A DNA stretch of 64,000 nucleotides from Microvirga splendida. Its GTDB lineage: Bacteria > Pseudomonadota > Alphaproteobacteria > Rhizobiales > Beijerinckiaceae. The notes under the pieces are model-generated. The model did no database searches. It saw only the letters and a program-made list of their open reading frames with translations, and was not told the origin of the DNA. Position numbers and translations under genes: made by a program. Below, piece by piece: positions 1-7,397 of this stretch. The stretch spans positions 62,001-126,000 of the forward strand of contig NZ_JAELXT010000004.1 of assembly GCF_016427565.1 (NCBI RefSeq). The letters run 5' to 3'. The number at the start of each line of letters is the position of its first letter. The first letter of the stretch is position 1.

Positions 1-836
1 AAACGGCCATGTACCATGTCGATCTGCCTCCCTACTGCCGCTGTAATCTGCTCAGGCGAGGTGAAGTCTCCAAACAGCGTTTTGATTTCAATCACCCCAA
101 GCCCGATCGCCTCCACATACGCAACGTCAACATAAAGCTGCTCAAGCTTTGCGAGATGATAGGGATCGAGCAGAGTAGATGCGTTGCCTATGATCGCGGC
201 GAGCATCGCCTCCCAGTCTGCCGCTTCATTGAAGGACGTGATGATGCTCCTGGATTCGAGCGCATCAGTGGCATCGTCGAGAGCCTGGACAACGCTGTCG
301 AGATTATCGAAAGGCCCATTCTCCTGATGGGCTAACATCATTTGGGCCGCCAGAGCATCGAGGTAGGCTCCGTCGCCGAGCCGGGCGGAGATTGTTCTCA
401 AAACCGTCGTGTAGAGTTCGGCTTCGAGTTCGGCAGCCCGGGCTCTGACGATCGGGTCATCGCTTGAGGACCATTCCTGGATGATACCTTCCCGGTCGTC
501 GTAGAGCGGTTGAATCCGTTCCAGGGCGATCCGGATGTCCTCCGCGGTGCCCGCCGTTCGAAAGGCGAAGACGAAATCGTGCTTGGCATATTCGATATCG
601 ATCTGCCGCTCTACGACCGCCTTGATCTGCGTGAGGGATGCGAAATTCCCAAACAAGATCTTGATCTCGTTGACCCCGAGACCGAGCGCTTGTTCGCGAT
701 CTCCGTCGGCCCGTAAGGAGGCGAGCTTCTCTATATGGAAGGTCTCGAGAAGCGCTGCGGCATTGCTTTCGATGGCGGTCAGGACTTGAGCCCAAGTGGT
801 CGCTTCATTGAAGACCGCAACAATCGCATCGGACAT
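1..836 (-). CDS. Unknown protein with long-period internal repeat (5' part; runs off left edge)
   Basis: An uninterrupted frame runs from an ATG at 836 leftward to the window edge, giving 278 residues without a stop. An in-frame stop lies about 35 codons upstream and no better start intervenes. Two 72-residue blocks, residues 9-80 and 202-273, match at about half their positions by eye. Both open with FNEA, carry GLGV.EIK.LFG.F in the middle and end in RQID, so the repeat period is about 193 residues. The protein is acidic, rich in Ala, Leu and Glu, and probably mostly helical. No signal peptide or membrane segment is visible in this part. I do not recognise the family. The helical repeat units loosely recall repeats of some bacterial surface proteins, but that is only an analogy. 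Confidence 0.7.
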   Translation of the reverse strand, partial: MSDAIVAVFNEATTWAQVLTAIESNAAALLETFHIEKLASLRADGDREQALGLGVNEIKILFGNFASLTQIKAVVERQIDIEYAKHDFVFAFRTAGTAEDIRIALERIQPLYDDREGIIQEWSSSDDPIVRARAAELEAELYTTVLRTISARLGDGAYLDALAAQMMLAHQENGPFDNLDSVVQALDDATDALESRSIITSFNEAADWEAMLAAIIGNASTLLDPYHLAKLEQLYVDVAYVEAIGLGVIEIKTLFGDFTSPEQITAAVGRQIDMVHGR

Positions 837-1150
837 CCGAACCCCCGTGCCTGTTTGTGCGTGGCGTCCTCTGACGATGCCAATAACATTCCGCTCGCCA
901 AGCGTTGACGATGCAGTTGAAGAGCGGAGTGCTCTTCATATCGATGGGGAATCGAACAGATGTCGACTATCTGTTTGAAGAGGATCAAGGTTGTTTTGGC
1001 TGCTTACTCTGCGGCTTTATGCTTGATGATGGCTAGGGCTAAGGAATAGATCGCTGAAATTATAACTGATGGTTGAAGTATAGTTTGTTCTTGCTTGTAA
1101 GTAGCAAAGATGGTGCCGCAAGCTCGTCCGGCTTTCCCGGACAAGCCCCC
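837..1150. other. Non-coding gap with two perfect hairpins
   Basis: No convincing gene is seen. Two perfect 7-bp stem-loops lie at 919-937 (GAAGAGC/GCTCTTC, 5-base loop) and 955-975 (AACAGAT/ATCTGTT, 7-base loop). Both fall in what would be the leader of the minus-strand gene starting at 836. The stretch 1010-1110 is AT-richer than its surroundings and probably holds the promoter of that gene, but I could not settle on a clean -35/-10 pair. Confidence 0.4.
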
Positions 1151-2023
1151 TTAATGCTTTCCAGCGCGCCTCAGCAGGCGCTCGGCCCGCAGCAGGTGTG
1201 GCCGGTCCAGCATCTCGCCGTTGACGCCGACAACGCCGGCTCCCGGAGTGGCCTTGAAAGCCTCGATCACCGCTTGAGCCCGTTCGACCGCCTCCCGAGA
1301 CGGCGTGAAAGCTTCGTTGATGATCGGAACCTGGGCCGGATGAATTGCCATCTTGGCGACGAAGCCGTCGCGCCGTGCCTCGCGGCACTCGGCTTCCAGC
1401 CCTGCCATGTCGCGGAAGTTGGTGAAGACGGAGTCGACCGCATCGACGCTCGCAGCCGTGGCGCCCAGCAGGGTGAGCGAGCGGGCGAGGCGGTACGGGT
1501 CCGTGTAGGCGCCATCCGCATTTCGGTTTGTCTCGGCTCCGAGATCGGCGGACAGATCCTCGCCGCCCCAGGCAATCCCCATGAGCCGGTGGCTCGCGCC
1601 CGTGAAGGTACCGAGCGCGAAGACGCCCGCTGCGTTCTCGGTCGCGATGGCAAGAATGCGGGTAGCGCCATCATCGAGGCCGAACTCCGCCTCGCGCACG
1701 GCGAGCTTGGCGCCCAGATGCGCCACGTCCGTGCCGCCGACGGTCTTCGGCAGAACGACCCCGTCGGGCCCGGCGCGCATCACGCCGTCGAGATCCGCAT
1801 CGATGAGGCCGGTCGTCAGGCCGTTGACGCGCACGAAAAGACGGGGGCGCTCGGTGTTCGTGCGCTGCGCGGAGAGGAACTCTGCCGTGACGCGCCGTGC
1901 TTCCTCCTTGGCGGACAAGGCCACCGAATCCTCGAGGTCGATGAGGAGGACGTCCGCTCCGGATGTCAGGCCCTTCTCGAGCTTCCGGGGGCTGTCGCCC
2001 GGCACGAACAGCAAAGAGCGCAT
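1151..2023 (-). CDS. HpcH/HpaI aldolase / citrate lyase beta-like (CitE-like) lyase
   Basis: This 290-residue protein belongs to the CitE/malyl-CoA lyase-type superfamily, a TIM-barrel that cleaves or condenses acyl-CoA thioesters with Mg2+. It begins MRSLLFVPG, as the family typically does. It has LFVRVNG (substrate-binding Arg), IATENAAGVF (metal-ligand Glu), WGGEDLSADLG (metal-ligand Asp) and KMAIHPAQV near the C-terminus. The frame is open 13 codons further upstream. The start at 2023 is preferred because it overlaps the stop of the upstream MaoC gene as TGATG, which implies translational coupling. The pairing suggests hydration of a C4/C5 unsaturated acyl-CoA followed by cleavage, as in mesaconyl-CoA/malyl-CoA or itaconyl-CoA/citramalyl-CoA chemistry. 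The exact substrate cannot be read from the sequence. Confidence 0.88.
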   Translation of the reverse strand: MRSLLFVPGDSPRKLEKGLTSGADVLLIDLEDSVALSAKEEARRVTAEFLSAQRTNTERPRLFVRVNGLTTGLIDADLDGVMRAGPDGVVLPKTVGGTDVAHLGAKLAVREAEFGLDDGATRILAIATENAAGVFALGTFTGASHRLMGIAWGGEDLSADLGAETNRNADGAYTDPYRLARSLTLLGATAASVDAVDSVFTNFRDMAGLEAECREARRDGFVAKMAIHPAQVPIINEAFTPSREAVERAQAVIEAFKATPGAGVVGVNGEMLDRPHLLRAERLLRRAGKH

Positions 2024-2502
2024 CAGGCGCTCCTCTTGCGCATGAAGGCCTGACGGCGGCACTCGGCCACGAGGGTACCGTCCTGCTTGTAGGCGCGATG
2101 GATGAACTCGACGATGCCTGCATCGGGACGCGACTTGGATTCGCGCTTGGTCACGATCTCCGTGGTCGCATTGATCGTGTCGCCCTCAAACACGGGCGCC
2201 GGGAACGTCACATCCGTCATGCCGAGATTGGCGATGGTGGTGCCGACCGTCGTGTCGTTGACGGAAATGCCGATGAGCAACCCCAGGGTGAACAGGGAGT
2301 TCATGAGCGGCTTGCCCCATTCGGTTTCCGTGGCGCAGAAATGCGCATCGATGTGGAGCGGCTGCGGGTTCAGGGTCATGTTGGAGAACAGCATGTTGTC
2401 CATCTGCGTCACCGTCCGGGTCAGGCGGTGCTTGATGGTGGTGCCGATTGTGAAGTCCTCGAAATAGAGGCCGCCTCTCGGGTGCCTGCTCTCGTCGTTC
2501 AT
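2023..2502 (-). CDS. MaoC-family acyl-CoA hydratase
   Basis: The 159-residue product is a single hot-dog-fold MaoC-like domain, expected to hydrate an enoyl-CoA in the cytoplasm. It shows the opening YFEDFTIG and the hydratase segment NPQPLHID at residues 45-52. His50 corresponds to the usual catalytic His, while the residue five positions before it, normally Asp, is Asn45. I believe this N-P-Q-P-L-H variant also occurs in relatives, so loss of activity should not be assumed. Its TGA overlaps the ATG of the CitE-like lyase, so the two are almost certainly co-expressed. The partner points to a short branched or dicarboxylic acyl-CoA substrate. Confidence 0.85.
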   Translation of the reverse strand: MNDESRHPRGGLYFEDFTIGTTIKHRLTRTVTQMDNMLFSNMTLNPQPLHIDAHFCATETEWGKPLMNSLFTLGLLIGISVNDTTVGTTIANLGMTDVTFPAPVFEGDTINATTEIVTKRESKSRPDAGIVEFIHRAYKQDGTLVAECRRQAFMRKRSA

Positions 2503-2556
2503 AACGTTGACCTCGCATTGTTGATCGGCACGTTGGAGCCCGTGCCTTCCTGGTCG

Positions 2557-3330
2557 TCAATATCCGAACTGCTCCCGCAGGATGCGCTCGTCAAGGCTGT
2601 GGCCCGGATCGTGCAGCATCACGAGATCGACGCTGCGGTCCATGGAGACATCCACGCGGGACACATTGCGGAATTCGGTGTGGTCGGCGACCGCACTCAC
2701 GGGGCGGTTTCCCGACTCCAGAACTTCGATCTGGATCTTGGCATAATCCGGAAGCAGGGCGCCGCGCCAGCGGCGCGGGCGGAAGGCGGAGATCGGCGTC
2801 AGGGCGAGCAACGGCGCGTTCAGCGGCAGGATCGGCCCGCCGACCGACAGGTTGTAGGCGGTCGACCCGGCCGGGGTCGCCACCAGGATGCCGTCCGCGC
2901 TCAGTTCTGGAATCCGCACGCGGTTATCGACGCTCACCCGCAGTTTGGCGGCCTGATAGGTCTGGCGCAGCATCGAGACCTCGTTGATGGCCCGTGCCGT
3001 GTGGGACACGCCCATCACGTCCCAGGCGACCATCAGGAGCGGGTGAACCACGCTGCGCTCCGCCGCCTCCAGGCGCTCGAACAGGTCATCCTCCCGAAAA
3101 TCGTTCATCAGGAAGCCGACGGTGCCCTTGTTCATGCCGTAGATGGGCTTGGCCGTCCCCATGAACTGGTGGAGGCTCTGCAGCATCAGCCCGTCGCCGC
3201 CGAGCGCCACGATGACATCGGCCAGTTCCGGCGAAACGTTCGCGTAGCGGTCCTGCAGGACCTGGAGCGCACTCTGAGCGTCAGGGGCGGCGCTGGCCAC
3301 GAATGCGATGTTGTTGAAACGACGGGCCAT
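2557..3330 (-). CDS. nadK: NAD kinase
   Basis: This 257-residue cytoplasmic enzyme phosphorylates NAD to NADP using ATP or polyphosphate. The nucleotide-binding GGDG motif is at residues 44-47 ([10 protein letters not shown]). The family signature [16 protein letters not shown] follows in the second domain. The length matches the short NAD kinases of alphaproteobacteria. It lies 54 bases upstream of the MaoC gene on the same strand, so the three genes could form one transcript. It is divergent from cutA. Confidence 0.95.
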   Translation of the reverse strand: MARRFNNIAFVASAAPDAQSALQVLQDRYANVSPELADVIVALGGDGLMLQSLHQFMGTAKPIYGMNKGTVGFLMNDFREDDLFERLEAAERSVVHPLLMVAWDVMGVSHTARAINEVSMLRQTYQAAKLRVSVDNRVRIPELSADGILVATPAGSTAYNLSVGGPILPLNAPLLALTPISAFRPRRWRGALLPDYAKIQIEVLESGNRPVSAVADHTEFRNVSRVDVSMDRSVDLVMLHDPGHSLDERILREQFGY

Positions 3331-3379
3331 GCCCAGTTACCCTCGCTGCATTCCATAGGCTGCGGAGGAAAGGCATAGC

Positions 3380-3709
3380 ATGGATCGCCCGCTACTCGTC
3401 TATACGACCTTTCCCGATGTGGACATCGCGCTGTCGATCGGGGAGGGGCTGGTTCGCGACCGGCTGATCGCCTGCATCAACGTGCTGCCGGGGATGCGGT
3501 CCGTCTATGCGTGGAAGGGGGCCATCGAGCGGGGGCAGGAGGCCGTTGCCATCCTGAAGACCCGCAAGGGCCTTCAGGATCAGGTGCATCGGGCGCTGAG
3601 GGAACGCCACCCGTACGAAACGCCGGTCGTTCTCTTCATCGAGCCGACCGGCGGGGATGCGGCCACCCTGGAGTGGCTTGTTGCGGAGACCGCCGGCGAG
3701 CTGCCTTAG
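3380..3709 (+). CDS. cutA: CutA1 divalent-cation tolerance protein
   Basis: The 109-residue product matches CutA1, a small trimeric cytoplasmic protein linked to copper/divalent metal tolerance whose biochemical role is still unclear. Typical segments are VYTTFPD near the N-terminus, LIACINVLPGMRSVYAWKG and HPYETPVVLFI. The gene is divergent from nadK. Its TAG stop overlaps the convergent stop of the downstream minus-strand gene by four bases. Confidence 0.94.
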   Translation: MDRPLLVYTTFPDVDIALSIGEGLVRDRLIACINVLPGMRSVYAWKGAIERGQEAVAILKTRKGLQDQVHRALRERHPYETPVVLFIEPTGGDAATLEWLVAETAGELP

Positions 3710-4698
3710 ACGGCCGGGCTCCACTGCACCGGCACGAACCGGTAGCCGTTGCCTTCCCTGGCGATGTGGCCCGTGGCCGGGAACGGAGCGTGGTAGAAGG
3801 CGACCTGCGCCCGGTCGGATGCGGCCATGTCCAGCAGGCGGCGGCGGGTGGCGCGGGCCTGGTCGGCATCCATGTCGAACACCGCCGACCAGTCCGGATT
3901 GCGCACGAACAGGGCCGGGTGGTTCGTGGTATCGGACATGATCATCATCCGGTCGTTGCCGGAAGACAGCATGTACACCGTGTGACCGGGCGTATGGCCG
4001 GGAGCGGCCACGGTGGTGAGGCCCGGCACGACCTCCTTGTCCATCTCATAGCGCTTCACATCGTTCGCGATGGGGCCGAAGACGCGGCGTGCGCCCTGGA
4101 AGGCGCCCTTCATGCCCTCCGGCGCCTGGTTCATGCGCGCATCGTCCATCCAGAAGGCCCATTCCGCCGCCGGGACCATCACCTCCGCATTCGGGAAAAC
4201 GGCTGTGCCGTCCTTCAGGCGCAGGCCGTTGATGTGATCGCCGTGGAAGTGGCTGATCACGACCGTGTTCACCTGGGCAGGGTCGAAGCCGGCGGCCCGG
4301 AAGTTCGCCATCATGCGACCGGAGGTCGGGGCTCCCATGTCGCCGTTGCCGGTGTCGATGAGGGTCAACCGGCCGCCGTTGTTGAGCACGAGGGTGTTGA
4401 AAGGGATCGGCAATGCGTTGGTGGGCAGGAAGGCCTCCTGCATCGCCTGCTGAACCTGGGGCAGCTCCGCATTGCGAACGAAGCCCTCAAGGGGACGCTG
4501 GGCGAAGCCGTCATTGATCGCCGTCACCTCCATGTCGCCGACCTTGTAGCGGTAGAAGCCCGGCGCCTGGCGTGAGCCCGATCCCTGGGCAGGGGTCGAT
4601 GCGGGGGCCGAGGAGGCCGTCTGGGCCAGGGCTGGCCCGGCCATGGGCGCGACGGCAAGAGCGGTGCTGGCGAGAACGGTGCGGCGTGTGATGGTCAT
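3706..4698 (-). CDS. Exported metallo-beta-lactamase-fold hydrolase
   Basis: The 330-residue protein starts with TRRTVLASTALAVAPMAGPALAQ, an export signal with a weak twin-arginine character and an AxA-type cleavage site near residue 25. A low-complexity linker follows, then an MBL domain. Metal ligands are visible in HFHGDH (residues 150-155), in GHTPGHT around residues 234-240 and in an Asp in SDTTNHP near 256. It is probably a periplasmic binuclear zinc hydrolase of the glyoxalase II/lactonase-like class. The substrate is unknown. The family also includes quorum-quenching lactonases, but nothing here decides that. Confidence 0.85.
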   Translation of the reverse strand: MTITRRTVLASTALAVAPMAGPALAQTASSAPASTPAQGSGSRQAPGFYRYKVGDMEVTAINDGFAQRPLEGFVRNAELPQVQQAMQEAFLPTNALPIPFNTLVLNNGGRLTLIDTGNGDMGAPTSGRMMANFRAAGFDPAQVNTVVISHFHGDHINGLRLKDGTAVFPNAEVMVPAAEWAFWMDDARMNQAPEGMKGAFQGARRVFGPIANDVKRYEMDKEVVPGLTTVAAPGHTPGHTVYMLSSGNDRMMIMSDTTNHPALFVRNPDWSAVFDMDADQARATRRRLLDMAASDRAQVAFYHAPFPATGHIAREGNGYRFVPVQWSPAV

Positions 4699-4796
4699 GA
4701 GCGTCTCCAGGCGTGAGAGCAGAACCCTAGAACGGCCATGCTTTCAGGCAAGGGAACCGTCTTTCACAAGTCAGCGAGCGCGACAGGTCGCGGTTC

Positions 4797-5594
4797 TTAT
4801 CTGCCTTGAGTGAGATGGTGCAGGGCGATGCCGCTCGTGGTCGCGACGTTCAGGGAGTCGAAGCCTCCGGCCATGGGGATAGAGACGGTTCGGGCCCGCG
4901 CCAGCAGTTCGGGCGGAAGCCCCGGCCCCTCGGCCCCGAGGAGCAGGGCCGTTCGCCGGGCCGGTCGGACCTGCGAGAGAACCTGCATGCCTGAGGGGGA
5001 GAGGGCCATCACTTCGAAGGAGGCGGCCTCCAGGGCCTGCACAAGAGCATCCGCCGACGGAGCCCGCGTGAACGGGACCACCAGGGCTCCGCCGACGGAG
5101 ACGCGCACGGCCTTTCGGTAGAGCGGGTCGCAGGTTTCCTGGTCGAGCAGGACGGCATCGGCCCCGAAGGCGGCGGCATTCCGGAAGATCCCGCCCACAT
5201 TGTCGTGGTTGGCGAGCCCGATCAGCCCGACCACGAGCGCCTTCTCGGGCAGGCTTGCAAGAAGGGCTTCGACCGGAGGCAGGGACGGGCGCCGGGCAAC
5301 GGCGAGAATGCCCCGGTGGATCGGGAAGCCGACGATCGCGTCCATGACCTGCCGGTTCGCCGTGTAAACCGGAACGTTCGAGGGAAGGAGGGCGAGCGCG
5401 TCGCTCAAGGTCTCCACCCGGCCCTCCGCCAGGAGAAGCGATTCGATCTCGAAGCGGGGCTGCCTGAGCAGAACCCTCAGAACCACCTCGCCCTCCGCCA
5501 CGAAGCGGTGCTGGCGCCCAGCGAGATCCCTCTCCCGAACGGCACGGTAGGCTTCGATTCGCGAATCGTCAGGATCTGAGATGGCAACCAGCAT
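4797..5594 (-). CDS. TrmH/SpoU-family RNA 2'-O-methyltransferase
   Basis: This 265-residue protein has an N-terminal L7Ae-like substrate-binding region (RFVAEGEVVLRVLL) and a C-terminal SPOUT methyltransferase domain. The three SPOUT motifs are visible: GLANHDNVGGIFRNAAAFGAD (Asn and Arg catalytic), LLLGAEGPGLP and SLNVATTSGIALH. It should transfer methyl from SAM to a ribose 2'-OH in rRNA or tRNA. The exact target cannot be assigned. A second SPOUT enzyme, rlmB, is encoded at 9355-10179. Confidence 0.9.
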   Translation of the reverse strand: MLVAISDPDDSRIEAYRAVRERDLAGRQHRFVAEGEVVLRVLLRQPRFEIESLLLAEGRVETLSDALALLPSNVPVYTANRQVMDAIVGFPIHRGILAVARRPSLPPVEALLASLPEKALVVGLIGLANHDNVGGIFRNAAAFGADAVLLDQETCDPLYRKAVRVSVGGALVVPFTRAPSADALVQALEAASFEVMALSPSGMQVLSQVRPARRTALLLGAEGPGLPPELLARARTVSIPMAGGFDSLNVATTSGIALHHLTQGR

Positions 5595-5758
5595 GGAACT
5601 CCGCCGGGATACGAGGCGCTGTCGGTGGTCCGCCTGTCTAATCCCGGATCGCAGCTTTGCCTATGCGCAGTGCCGGGCGGAACAAGGACTTTCCATTCCG
5701 GTTAGCCCTCTAAGGACAGTCAGGGCCGCATCTGCCGGCCCACCGAAGGAGTAGGACG

Positions 5759-5932
5759 ATGTGGGACATAGCCGATGGTTGGGTTTGGGCACTGGTGATC
5801 GTCGGCGGTCCGTTGCTGATCGGCATCTTCATGGCCGTAGCCAGCAGCCGACGCCGCAGGCTGACGCGAACCGAGCAGAAGATCTCCGACGAGGTCGCGC
5901 ACAAGAACTGGGGCAAGGAGCAGATTCGCTAG
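5759..5932 (+). CDS. Small single-span membrane protein, 57 residues
   Basis: The ATG at 5759 follows a good ribosome-binding site (GAAGGAG, about 7 bases upstream). The frame encodes a short N-terminal segment rich in Trp, one hydrophobic stretch (WALVIVGGPLLIGIFMAVA, residues 10-28), a stop-transfer cluster SSRRRR and a polar C-terminal tail ending KNWGKEQIR. This is the layout of a single-span inner-membrane protein with a cytoplasmic tail. I do not recognise the family. The membrane-plus-arginine pattern and the ribosome-binding site support a real gene. Confidence 0.7.
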   Translation: MWDIADGWVWALVIVGGPLLIGIFMAVASSRRRRLTRTEQKISDEVAHKNWGKEQIR

Positions 5933-6000
5933 AAATCTCGGGTCTCAGCGTACAGGGACGCTCCCGCCGCTGGATCGTTGCTGCGGCTGCGGCGTGCTGC

Positions 6001-6153
6001 TCAATTGCTCGTGCTTCGGTCGGGTCGCGGAGACTCGGGGTGGCTGCCCGAGGGGCAGGCCATCTCCCGTGACAGCCGCGTCGCCAAGACCCCGGCGATG
6101 ACCGCAGAAGCGAGTGCGGCCGAGCCCATCATGTTCAGCAGGATCGCTTCCAT
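6001..6153 (-). CDS. Small hydrophobic protein, 50 residues
   Basis: The ATG at 6153 is preceded by GGAGG six bases upstream. The 50-residue product opens MEAILLNMMGSAALASAVIA, a single predicted membrane helix, followed by RLSREM and a Pro/Ser/Arg-rich tail. The function is unknown. It converges with the 57-residue membrane protein gene ending at 5932, with 68 bases between the stops. Confidence 0.55.
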   Translation of the reverse strand: MEAILLNMMGSAALASAVIAGVLATRLSREMACPSGSHPESPRPDRSTSN

Positions 6154-6365
6154 GGGTGCCTCCGGTGCAAGCGGGAGGAGCTTAGGTGTGATCGCGAAAA
6201 TCACTGCCTGGGAAGACGGGCTACCTCGGCGGGTGGCATGGCTCCCGATGGCTCCCGAAAGCGACATCCATTTGAGGCCGGGCCGAGCGAGCCAAAAATC
6301 GAGCTCACATGGAAACAAAATGCGCTCTCGCCCGTCGGTAGGAAGGCCTGACGAGAGGATAGACC

Positions 6366-6716
6366 ATGAGCAGCTATATAAGACCAGTACTCGCCGGACT
6401 TCTCCTTGCAAGCGTGAGCGGAGCGGCAAGCGCTCAGACGACCCCAGCCACGAGAGCCTGTATGCCCGGCGAGCGGGAGGTCGGTGGCATATGTCAGCCC
6501 CTGACCGGAACGCCTGACCGGCCGAGCACCAACAATCTCCAGCAGCCGAACACGACGGGAAGTACCGGTGGGCCCACGACGGGCAACCAGAATACGGGCG
6601 GTTCCACCGGGCAAAGTGGAGGCCCCGCTGGAGGGCCCGCGACAGGTAACCAGAACACCGGCGGCTCAGGCGGCCAGGGGAGCGGATCCAGCGGTGGTTC
6701 CGCCGGTGGCGGCTAA
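6366..6716 (+). CDS. Small secreted Gly/Asn/Thr-rich repeat protein
   Basis: The 116-residue product has a Sec signal peptide (PVLAGLLLASVSGAASAQ, cleavage near residue 24), then a short region with two Cys (ACMPGEREVGGICQP). The tail from about residue 55 is low-complexity and disordered. The tail repeats TGNQNTGGS twice and ends in Gly/Ser runs. It is probably a periplasmic or surface-exposed protein of unknown role. A strong hairpin plus T-run follows at 6744-6770. The two cysteines could form one disulphide. Confidence 0.7.
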   Translation: MSSYIRPVLAGLLLASVSGAASAQTTPATRACMPGEREVGGICQPLTGTPDRPSTNNLQQPNTTGSTGGPTTGNQNTGGSTGQSGGPAGGPATGNQNTGGSGGQGSGSSGGSAGGG

Positions 6717-6743
6717 TTCATGCCTGAGCACTGAAAAGCACGG

Positions 6744-6770
6744 AGCCCCGGTATTTTGCCGGGGCTTTTT
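6744..6770 (+). terminator. Rho-independent terminator after the Gly/Asn-rich protein gene
   Basis: AGCCCCGG and CCGGGGCT form a perfect 8-bp stem around a short T-rich loop, followed directly by a run of T. It sits 27 bases after the stop at 6716 and before the convergent tRNA-Thr. Confidence 0.85.
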
Positions 6771-6794
6771 ACAATCCATGCTTTCGAAAAAGGA

Positions 6795-6869
6795 TGGTGC
6801 CGGTGGAGAGGATCGAACTCCCGACCTTCGGTTTACAAAACCGCTGCACTACCGCTGTGCTACACCGGC
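6795..6869 (-). tRNA. tRNA-Thr (anticodon TGT)
   Basis: A full cloverleaf can be read on the minus strand. The acceptor GCCGGTG/CACCGGC is followed by discriminator A and an encoded CCA. The anticodon loop is TTTGTAA with anticodon TGT, and a GTTCGATC-type T-arm is present. The D-arm is slightly unusual (TAGCACAGCGGTAGTGCA) but pairs normally. Confidence 0.95.
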
Positions 6870-7010
6870 TGAAGTCCTGTGGCTGAGGTAGCAGCACGCG
6901 AAGCGGGACGCAAGTTCCATCCAAATGTAAATATTAAGTGCTCCAGCACACCGAAACCAACCCTTGTTTCTGGAATTGTCAAGCAAATGGTAATCCAAGG
7001 AGTTGGTCCT

Positions 7011-7319
7011 ATGAAAGCCTCAGGGGCTTCTGTTCAGCCGAGAGTTTCGCCGCTGCAAAGCGGCATCAAGCTTCTCGCCATTCTGTCGGTCTTCGCTGGT
7101 TTAGGTCTGGTCGGAGCCGCGCAGGCTGCGCCGGCGAGCCACGGTGCCGCTGCAAAGCCGTCCAAGGCGGCAGTGACGGCAGTTTCCGCCAAGGATGTGG
7201 AGACCACGTCGTCGGTCCAAGCCAACACCGGCAGCGATGCCTATTGCGATATTTCCCGCAAGCGCATGTTCGTCGAGGGCGAGGGCTGGATCGTTCGCCG
7301 CGTGACCACCTGCTACTGA
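7011..7319 (+). CDS. Small exported protein of unknown function, 102 residues
   Basis: The ATG at 7011 follows CCAAGGAG nine bases upstream, so it is preferred over longer in-frame starts. A Sec signal (IKLLAILSVFAGLGLVGAAQA) ends at an AQA-type site near residue 40. The mature part is Ala/Lys/Ser-rich and then has a compact C-terminus containing two Cys (AYCDISRKRMFVEGEGWIVRRVTTCY). The two Cys probably form a periplasmic disulphide. I do not recognise the family. Confidence 0.7.
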   Translation: MKASGASVQPRVSPLQSGIKLLAILSVFAGLGLVGAAQAAPASHGAAAKPSKAAVTAVSAKDVETTSSVQANTGSDAYCDISRKRMFVEGEGWIVRRVTTCY

Positions 7320-7342
7320 CCGGCGTTTTCGTCGGATTCAAT

Positions 7343-7371
7343 GAAAAGCCCCACCTTTCGGCGGGGCTTTC
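7343..7371. terminator. Bidirectional terminator-like hairpin
   Basis: AAAGCCCC and GGGGCTTT form an inverted repeat around ACCTTTCGGC. It lies between the stop at 7319 and the convergent stop of the MFS transporter at 7398, so it could serve both strands. Confidence 0.7.
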
Positions 7372-7397
7372 CTGTTTCTCAGAGATTGTCAGGATGC

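Noticed and set aside
9-335. Plus-strand frame of 108 residues at the left edge
   Set aside because: It is the shadow of the minus-strand repeat-protein frame, which is longer, has internal repeats and runs off the edge.
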